The position numbers and the translations under genes were made by a program. A DNA stretch of 64,000 bases from an uncultured Alphaproteobacteria bacterium (GTDB taxonomy: Bacteria > Pseudomonadota > Alphaproteobacteria > RF32 > CAG-239). The DNA is taken from the NCBI GenBank assembly GCA_944393215.1, contig CALXZL010000006.1, positions 1 through 64,000 on the forward strand, given 5' to 3'. Shown here in pieces: positions 59,301 through 64,000 of the stretch. The notes under the pieces were generated by a model, which saw only the letters and a program-made list of their open reading frames with translations, was not told the DNA's origin and did not search any database. Each line of letters begins with the position of its first letter. Positions within the stretch are counted from its first letter, which is position 1.

Positions 59301-60060
59301 GGACGATGAAAGCGGAAATACATCAACTTCATTTGTAACGGAAGGTGAGTCGAGCGAATTAGGTAGTATAATAAATGTCTATAGCGGAAAAATGTTATCA
59401 GACGGAAGCTATGTTCAGAGAGCCTTTGGCTATAGTCCGTACATGCAATCGGTAGTTAATTACGGAATACGTATGGAAGAACGTGGACAACAAGATGATG
59501 CGGAAAAATTAAATGCCGCGGAGCAACAAAATGATGACATATATGTCCGAGCTCAATATAATAACAATCAGGTTGGAGATTTTCTGGATCACGTTGAACT
59601 TGAACAAAATTATCAACAAGCTCTGGATGAGCTAGAAGAACAGGTCAAAGAAACCAAAGAAGAACTATATAGTAGTTTAAAAGAATTTGGCTTTGAACCG
59701 AGTGCAGATTTTGATATATCGAAAACAGAAGATTATGATTTAGCGGTTAAACAGTTAAAAACAGCGAAGGAAAACTATATGAACACAGCCAAAGGGGGAA
59801 TAGATAGCATTGAACCCGGAGATTCGGAAGTATTGTCAGATAGTAAAAATTCGTATCAGAGAATATATCAAGGTTTGCTGTTAGATAATGAAGCCGTTGT
59901 ATCGATGACGATGGATGTAGATAATTTATCGGACTTTTCTGAGCAAATTAAAACGGCAACAACCAATAATACGGTAGGAGATGAATATGAGAAAAATGCC
60001 GATGAGGACTTTGAAGAAACTTTAAGGTCAATGAAACCGGCATATTGTGCGGCATATTAG
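56377..60060 (+). CDS. Very large exported coiled-coil protein of the T4SS block
   Basis: A 1,227-residue exported protein, not recognised. Signal peptide IKVIQQAISLFIAGFFACG ends at ASA|QESY. Residues about 75-360 include a helical domain with RDMSATPQNHDLRQGLSAWA and an aromatic, Trp-containing region (IWMADYLAGYTTSQGPEWNG). Residues about 365-600 form a long coiled coil (LKQEVSNYDTLLADSELTEE, IQSQISERDNLQKLYDEQTA). Residues about 600-1010 look globular, with ITNFNVDIVISSYMDAQMRE and DYNLPPLREYVRLDYIDLQN, three or four Cys (YPCVLK, GTCTAS, LPTCQE, AKCKTR). The end is helical. ATG 56377 has GGGAGA 6 bp upstream. It is probably an envelope or surface part of the T4SS; this is inference from operon position. 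Confidence 0.72.
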   Translation: MKELKRIKVIQQAISLFIAGFFACGASAQESYSPFYSGAENSKTSAQQSTSSAPKMSSILNIEDSQPTQETHPFSGSEETMEELDKLEPINTNLKAAVDAHNLINRLRGYKNIQKQYNNMVKLHDRSVELLQNSEQCTIDYMSRYFKDPIKVWSGRDMSATPQNHDLRQGLSAWAVAMFETAKSAEVSPIDIDDVVSVDLQTKDTVDEDGNVLEVESTINSSTSTVGIEVAEMGEENNLETIGAQSTKQVENLDAQTGGVYFKEPSRQEELEAEDRKTDLMTKDIGAEVAIWMADYLAGYTTSQGPEWNGGDLGGVKQRFPVWTDQKTFYGQYLIRKYKHIKQYIKDYRVPEDVRKRIADKVFERQEEYMDEAEKQITQAAVNARLTALGIYNQETAQTQKKYEETSTTIEEERDKTTKQLDKELKETVAVYNAEQAEGNQKRDQYMEQISDINTENSNLSQEINELKQEVSNYDTLLADSELTEEQRTEYEELKAGVQTEISNTEAKIQSQISERDNLQKLYDEQTAYVAQKQQEKADFESDIQTKKGQVNDKAAYEQQVALNEYNAKIAKIEKEYKEKIERIDAAEVAAKATIGSKSMVTAQQIIGQTDLIIEDAKQIAYDNTDKTLAALRALGDDLYRGQAQATIASYHQALIDTLKGKEANVAGLGLEAADAKVRDITNFNVDIVISSYMDAQMREMYLSNYRNSVHNTTILLRIPLFDKMLEGVYTGVDSQYFVGLHPKEGDFAAPKALPDYNLPPLREYVRLDYIDLQNIGKDTPKMEVGRYKTITLPLGGTRRVWEKTESLPISIIDKEKFLSYGGKIPEIWKLMLKDKAFVDSEFYLTADMDTEPDGTTPTEYNPLQLGAEMSTLYRGGVYPCVLKNIKSDKGTCTASGVIDNGTGVVDVAIIDKGKTNSNEYFMSLSFVKGERRTQLLSQGLPTCQEVSAKCKTRIGITENGIGIVSSPYLTLLNKDDESGNTSTSFVTEGESSELGSIINVYSGKMLSDGSYVQRAFGYSPYMQSVVNYGIRMEERGQQDDAEKLNAAEQQNDDIYVRAQYNNNQVGDFLDHVELEQNYQQALDELEEQVKETKEELYSSLKEFGFEPSADFDISKTEDYDLAVKQLKTAKENYMNTAKGGIDSIEPGDSEVLSDSKNSYQRIYQGLLLDNEAVVSMTMDVDNLSDFSEQIKTATTNNTVGDEYEKNADEDFEETLRSMKPAYCAAY

Positions 60061-60080
60061 TTGGGGCTGGAAAGTAAAAA

Positions 60081-60839
60081 ATGAATGAAATAAATTCTCT
60101 GGGGCAAGGAACAAAAATCTTGTCCATAACGGACAAGAATAAAGATGCACATGTCAATTTTCTGAGCAAAGAAGAAAATGAAAAATTATCATTTAAGCTG
60201 GTATATTACATGTGGTTGTCGAGATTGTTCATTTTTTTCAGTACCATATCCCTTCTGGTATTTTTAAGCTCAAGTTTATCTTTATTTCGTCTGGCGCCGT
60301 TGGTGGAGGTAGAACCCTTTTTAATTATTCGACAAGATAATTCGGACAATTTAGTGAGATCAGAACCCATTTCCAATAATATGGCGTCCAAAGATTTATT
60401 ATTGGAAACATTTATCAAACAATATGTAATTTTACGCAATACTGTCATTAGTGATGAAGCAGAAATGAGTAGCCGCTGGCTTCCCGGCGGGATGATAAAT
60501 TTCTTGTCGTCCTGGCCTGTATTTTACCAATTCCGCGACAGCACCTCCAAAATGATGGAAAAGAAGGAATATTATACATTTGTCAGAGAAGTCGAGATTA
60601 TTTCCATTGGAAGGCAAGGCGGTAAAAAGAGTGAAGTTTGGAAGGTGGATTTTAAAACTTATGACTTAAGACCGGGCAATTCAAATACCGGAGGAGCATT
60701 GATAATGAAGGAAAGATATTGGACGGCATCGGTCACCGCAAGATTTTATCCGGAAAGAGTATTTATGGGAAGAAGATTAATCAATCCGATTGGTTTTACG
60801 GTTGTTAGGTATTCACAATCAGAAGTAGAAATATTCTAA
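60081..60839 (+). CDS. virB8: VirB8-like T4SS protein, copy 1
   Basis: A 252-residue bitopic VirB8. One N-terminal transmembrane helix, LFIFFSTISLLVFLSSSLSL, lies at about residues 50-70. The periplasmic domain has the VirB8 opening FRLAPLVEVEPFLIIRQDNS, TFIKQYVILRNTVISDE, and the end YWTASVTARFYP then RRLINPIGFTVVRYS, matching the VirB8 NPxGFxV motif. VirB8 scaffolds the inner-membrane complex. A second copy lies at 61183-61920, with a VirB7-like lipoprotein between them. Confidence 0.87.
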   Translation: MNEINSLGQGTKILSITDKNKDAHVNFLSKEENEKLSFKLVYYMWLSRLFIFFSTISLLVFLSSSLSLFRLAPLVEVEPFLIIRQDNSDNLVRSEPISNNMASKDLLLETFIKQYVILRNTVISDEAEMSSRWLPGGMINFLSSWPVFYQFRDSTSKMMEKKEYYTFVREVEIISIGRQGGKKSEVWKVDFKTYDLRPGNSNTGGALIMKERYWTASVTARFYPERVFMGRRLINPIGFTVVRYSQSEVEIF

Positions 60840-60972
60840 ATAAAAAATCAAAAAAAACATATATACCTGTTGATAAGTTGGGGATTTTATCTGCTTGATA
60901 TTAGACATTTATGTTAAAAGAGTTTAATTGTTAAAATAACAAGAAGAATATTTAAATCAGAGAAAGGCCTTA

Positions 60973-61164
60973 ATGATGAGAAATTCTTATAAACTTTTGA
61001 CATTGTTAACATTGTTTTTATTATCAGGCTGTTTTGGCTCGTATTATGAACCTGAGCCTGTAGGTATAGGTAAAGGTGTAAATGAGTTAAAATTATCTCC
61101 ATGCGCCTGCATGCATATAGAATTACCGAAGACATTGCCGGATTGGTATATTGAAACCATTTAA
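60973..61164 (+). CDS. VirB7-like small lipoprotein
   Basis: A 63-residue lipoprotein with signal YKLLTLLTLFLLSGCFGSYY, lipidated Cys near residue 21. The mature 43 residues contain a Cys pair (SPCACMH) and a Trp-containing tail. Size, lipobox and position between VirB8 copies and just before VirB9 fit VirB7, which caps VirB9 in the outer-membrane core complex. Family sequence identity is too low here to prove it. AAAGG lies upstream of the ATG. Confidence 0.65.
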   Translation: MMRNSYKLLTLLTLFLLSGCFGSYYEPEPVGIGKGVNELKLSPCACMHIELPKTLPDWYIETI

Positions 61165-61182
61165 TTTTTTTGGAAACAAACA

Positions 61183-61920
61183 ATGGTAGAAAGTCTTCAG
61201 GGAAATAACAATGTCGAACAAAGACTAATCGGAAGCAACCAGCCTCGTAGAGCTCCGCAGGCGCAGAGACCGAGGACGGAGAACGTTTTTGTGGCAAATT
61301 TGGCAGAAAAAAGATATTTGTGGACAGCCAGAGCCTTTGCCATAGTTACGGCGATCAGTATATGTTGCAATATAGTTTTAATTTTGGCAATTTTCCAAGT
61401 TATGCCGCTTTTTCGCGTTGAACCCTTTTTGCTCTCGTTTCAAGATAAGGACGAGCAAGTGTTTAATATTGTTCCGCTAAAAAATTTAGAGGATGAAAAA
61501 GCCGTTACCGAAATTTTTGTAAGACAATATGTCTTGTTACGTAGTTCGTTTACATCCAATATTCCGGAAATGGAAGCGCGCTGGATGCCCGGCGGACCGA
61601 TACAGGAAATGTCCTCTCCTGCCGTATATGAAGACTTTCAAAAAAGAACGGCAGTTAAAGCGTTGAGTATAATTAGAAGCAAAGGTTTAACGCGCGCCGT
61701 AAAGATTATATCCGTCAACGAGCTAACAAGAGGATTATGGCAGGTCGAATATGAAACAAGAGATATGTTCCCTGACTCCAGCAAGCCTCAAGTTAATTAC
61801 TGGACAGCTTCATTGAGAATTACCTATAGAGGAAAAACAGTAAAATCGGGAGAGAGATTGAAAAATCCGGTTGGTTTTACGGTAGACAGATATTCATTAA
61901 CCTATAACAAAGTACAATAG
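61183..61920 (+). CDS. VirB8-like T4SS protein, copy 2
   Basis: A 245-residue VirB8 paralogue. The N-terminal ~40 residues are basic and disordered, then FAIVTAISICCNIVLILAIF is the transmembrane helix. The periplasmic domain has MPLFRVEPFLLSFQDKDEQV, IFVRQYVLLRSSFTSNIPEM, RWMPGGPIQEMSS and the ending YWTASLRITYR then ERLKNPVGFTVDRYSL, closely paralleling copy 1. Two VirB8 copies are also known in Rickettsiales T4SSs. This suggests an ancient or adaptive duplication within the secretion locus. It follows the VirB7-like gene by 18 bp. Confidence 0.85.
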   Translation: MVESLQGNNNVEQRLIGSNQPRRAPQAQRPRTENVFVANLAEKRYLWTARAFAIVTAISICCNIVLILAIFQVMPLFRVEPFLLSFQDKDEQVFNIVPLKNLEDEKAVTEIFVRQYVLLRSSFTSNIPEMEARWMPGGPIQEMSSPAVYEDFQKRTAVKALSIIRSKGLTRAVKIISVNELTRGLWQVEYETRDMFPDSSKPQVNYWTASLRITYRGKTVKSGERLKNPVGFTVDRYSLTYNKVQ

Positions 61921-61935
61921 TATAAAAAAGATGGA

Positions 61936-63663
61936 ATGGTGCAAAATATGCTTCACAGAATAAAAATATTTTTTCTCGGATTGTTGGTGCTGACACAAGC
62001 AGGCATAACACATGCCCAAGAAAACAGTCTGGACCAGAGTGCAGACCAAGATCAAGGACAGTATCGTTCCATGGATATGAGTTATGCCGGTTTTGGCTCA
62101 ATCGGTATGATGCAAAGTGCCTGGCTGGATCCCTTGCAAAATTTAGGCGAAGGTCAAACCAAACCGGCATATTCAAAATATTATTGGTCTCCAGATTTGG
62201 TTTTGCCGGTTCGTCTGCGAGAGGGCATGATTACAATGATAAATTTCCCCGATTGGGAAATGGTTGAAGATGTTTATATTGGTGATAATTCAACATTTGA
62301 CGGTCAAATATCCGGACCGAGCACAGTATTGTTGTATCCGAAAAAAGGAGCCAATGTCGGTGTTGATACCAACGTTATCATTTTTGGACGCTCGGGTAAT
62401 CGCTATGTATTTTATGTAAGAAGTGAGGGCGTGAATACCGAGCGTTTGACAAACTCCATTATAGATATAGATGTCATAGGAGCGGAAAGCCCGAGTGGTT
62501 CATCGATAGGAGGTTTTGGAAGTAGTGTGTCGAACGGAGGTAAAGGAGCATCGGGTTATGGTAATAGCAACCCTAAATCTGTAGCGTCAACATACACACG
62601 CCGCAATCAAAAGGATGATTGGCTGAAATCAATACCCGTAGATCCTGAAAAATTTCGCTTTGATATAGAGGTTTATGTCCCCAATCCGGAAGATGTTGTG
62701 ATTGCACCGGAGAGAGTATGGCGGGATGACATATTCACATACATAGATTTGGGAAACAAAGCCATAAATATGACACAGCGCCCGATAGTAACTTTAATAA
62801 ATGAAAAAGTGGAAACGCCGGTTGGCTTTCGTTCTAAAGGACCGAATAACCGATTGATTGTGGTTGAAGCTGTCGGAGATATGGTCTTGAGAAACGGAAA
62901 GCGTATAGTTTGTTTAAAACTGAGACGCTCAGATGCAGCCGGTTTGGAATATGGTGTCTATGCAGATGATGCAGCTCCGGGTTGGGATGTCCCGCCTCCG
63001 CTTAAAAACGGAGATTTGGAAACGGCATTTAGTCCGCAAGCAACGCAAAGCGGAGGAAAAGGCGTATCACCTTATAATATGTCGGGTAGCAATATGCAAG
63101 GAGCAGGAGAAAACGGACAATATATTTATCCGCAATATGGTGTAAATAACGGAACAATGTCGAACATGCTCATCGGAACCGGCGGTGTAAATTCGGGAAC
63201 CGGAATGATGATGATGAACGGAAGTTCCGGTGCCGGGATGATGATGGGCGGAAATATGGGGGTAACGCCGCATCAGGGAGCCGTAGCCGGAGCTTATGAT
63301 TATACAAAAATGCAGAGACTGCCCAATCAAACAATAGCCAACCAAACCAACGGCAATAGCAAATATTTGCAGCAGTTTGGATATGGGAGCGGTTTTGATG
63401 CCAACACCAATATATCAATAGAATTGGGTACGGATGCAGATGTCAGTAAGTTAGAAACGCTTTGGGACGGTTTGAGCCGTAAATATAAATCAGATTTGTC
63501 CGGATATGAACCGTTTTACTCGGTAGATACTCCGGCAGACGGACAAGGAAAAGAACTATTCCATTTAAGAGTAGGTCCGGTAAAAAGTCTGGAAGAAGGA
63601 GATGCTGTATGCTCAAAGCTTGGAAGAAATGGAATATTTTGTAGTGTAGTCAGAACCCAATGA
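61936..63663 (+). CDS. virB9: VirB9 T4SS core protein with a C-terminal SPOR domain
   Basis: A 575-residue protein. The signal peptide is KIFFLGLLVLTQAGITHAQ. The VirB9/CagX N-domain includes LVLPVRLREGMITMINFPDW, VGVDTNVIIFGRSGNRYVFY; a Gly/Ser-rich linker follows (SSIGGFGSSVSNGGKGASGY); the CagX C-domain includes VWRDDIFTYIDLGNKAINMT and NNRLIVVEAVGDMVLRNGKR. A Met/Gly-rich linker (residues about 395-475) then leads to a C-terminal SPOR-like domain at about residues 495-575: IELGTDADVSKLETLWDGLS, LFHLRVGPVKSLEEGDAVC, LGRNGIFCSVV. VirB9 is usually about 290 residues, so the extension is unusual. Confidence 0.85.
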   Translation: MVQNMLHRIKIFFLGLLVLTQAGITHAQENSLDQSADQDQGQYRSMDMSYAGFGSIGMMQSAWLDPLQNLGEGQTKPAYSKYYWSPDLVLPVRLREGMITMINFPDWEMVEDVYIGDNSTFDGQISGPSTVLLYPKKGANVGVDTNVIIFGRSGNRYVFYVRSEGVNTERLTNSIIDIDVIGAESPSGSSIGGFGSSVSNGGKGASGYGNSNPKSVASTYTRRNQKDDWLKSIPVDPEKFRFDIEVYVPNPEDVVIAPERVWRDDIFTYIDLGNKAINMTQRPIVTLINEKVETPVGFRSKGPNNRLIVVEAVGDMVLRNGKRIVCLKLRRSDAAGLEYGVYADDAAPGWDVPPPLKNGDLETAFSPQATQSGGKGVSPYNMSGSNMQGAGENGQYIYPQYGVNNGTMSNMLIGTGGVNSGTGMMMMNGSSGAGMMMGGNMGVTPHQGAVAGAYDYTKMQRLPNQTIANQTNGNSKYLQQFGYGSGFDANTNISIELGTDADVSKLETLWDGLSRKYKSDLSGYEPFYSVDTPADGQGKELFHLRVGPVKSLEEGDAVCSKLGRNGIFCSVVRTQ

Positions 63664-64000
63664 TGGAAAATAACAAAGAAGAACAAGCTCCGCTGACACA
63701 TTCGGAGAATTATGTAAAAAAAACCAACCGCATAATATTAATTGTCGGTATATCTTCGCTTATTATTTTTTTATTGGGTGTAATGCTTCTGATTTCAGAA
63801 GATAACAACACATATGAGTATGAAGAACCCTCATTTACGGATAATGATGATGCCATCAATATCGGAGAAACAAACCCTCTGCTGGATAATAGTATCGAAT
63901 TTCAAACCATAGAAGATATAGGCACGCCGATAACCACAACACCTAATCCGGTGCCCATGGGGCAGGTTGTCCTTGGTACGGATGCTCAAAATGTTTTAAC
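63660..64000 (+). CDS. virB10: VirB10 (5' part, cut by the window edge)
   Basis: The first 113 codons of a VirB10-like protein are present and open to the end of the window. A short cytoplasmic N-terminus (MMENNKEEQAPLTHSENYV) is followed by one transmembrane helix, IILIVGISSLIIFLLGVMLL, then an acidic, Pro- and Asn-containing periplasmic linker, as in VirB10. The start overlaps the virB9 stop (ATGATG). The C-terminal TrbI domain lies outside the window, so the call rests on position after virB9 and on topology. Confidence 0.72.
   Translation, partial: MMENNKEEQAPLTHSENYVKKTNRIILIVGISSLIIFLLGVMLLISEDNNTYEYEEPSFTDNDDAINIGETNPLLDNSIEFQTIEDIGTPITTTPNPVPMGQVVLGTDAQNVL

Noticed and set aside
60081-64000. 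Dot/Icm (type IVB) reading: DotI, DotH and DotG
   Set aside because: The pairing with an R64-type pilus suggests it, but the sequences show VirB8 NPxGFxV endings and a VirB9/CagX C-domain, VirB3 sits directly before an 810-residue VirB4, and no DotH/DotG repeats are visible.

Overview
The window looks like chromosomal DNA of a low-GC, uncultured, probably gut- or host-associated alphaproteobacterium. This is inference. The supporting signs are an alphaproteobacterial-type ParE, a bacterial ELM1-family protein, a rhodoquinone methyltransferase (RquA), a VirB-type secretion locus, AT-rich codon use and many A/T-flanked hairpin terminators. No plasmid replication gene, phage gene, transposase, integrase, rRNA or CRISPR array was seen.

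Bases 1-32,000 are mostly housekeeping in short operons. They hold two tRNA-Ala genes, parE with a GNAT gene, a large structured RNA ahead of a glycosyltransferase / pyruvyl-transferase pair, and rpsB-tsf behind a structured leader. A five-gene operon follows (secreted protein, rsmE, response regulator, Hpt, rquA), then cmk with an ankyrin protein, and rpsA. After these come small secreted proteins and lipoproteins, an ELM1-family gene, a DnaJ-like co-chaperone, a sugar transporter, a shrunken 4-alpha-glucanotransferase-like protein, a sugar kinase, a porin, an M20 peptidase, an SH3 protein, a histidine-phosphatase-like protein without its catalytic histidine, and a nitronate-monooxygenase-family flavoprotein. 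Bases 29,175-32,222 (minus) encode a TerY-P-type triad of vWA protein, PP2C phosphatase and membrane-anchored kinase, headed by a 44-residue lipoprotein.

Bases 33,316-45,372 (minus) hold a type IVb pilus locus of the R64/TCP kind: an OmpA-like envelope protein, then PilL, PilN (secretin), PilO, PilP, PilQ (ATPase), PilR, a pilin-like protein, a prepilin and a PilT-like ATPase.

Bases 45,674-64,000 (plus) run divergently and encode a VirB-type type IV secretion system. In order: three tandem VirB2-like proteins (the third with a roughly 650-residue Cys-rich tail), VirB3, VirB4, six exported mostly coiled-coil proteins (one VirB5-like, one over 1,200 residues), VirB8, a VirB7-like lipoprotein, a second VirB8, VirB9 with a C-terminal SPOR domain, and the start of VirB10, cut by the window edge.

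The most novel part is this back-to-back pairing of a complete type IVb pilus set with an elaborated VirB system. The unrecognised coiled-coil block between VirB4 and VirB8, the pilin with a giant tail and the VirB9-SPOR fusion are not part of the textbook VirB set. The two halves share a divergent intergenic region of about 300 bp, so they may be co-regulated and act together in cell contact, conjugation or effector delivery. That functional link is inference.
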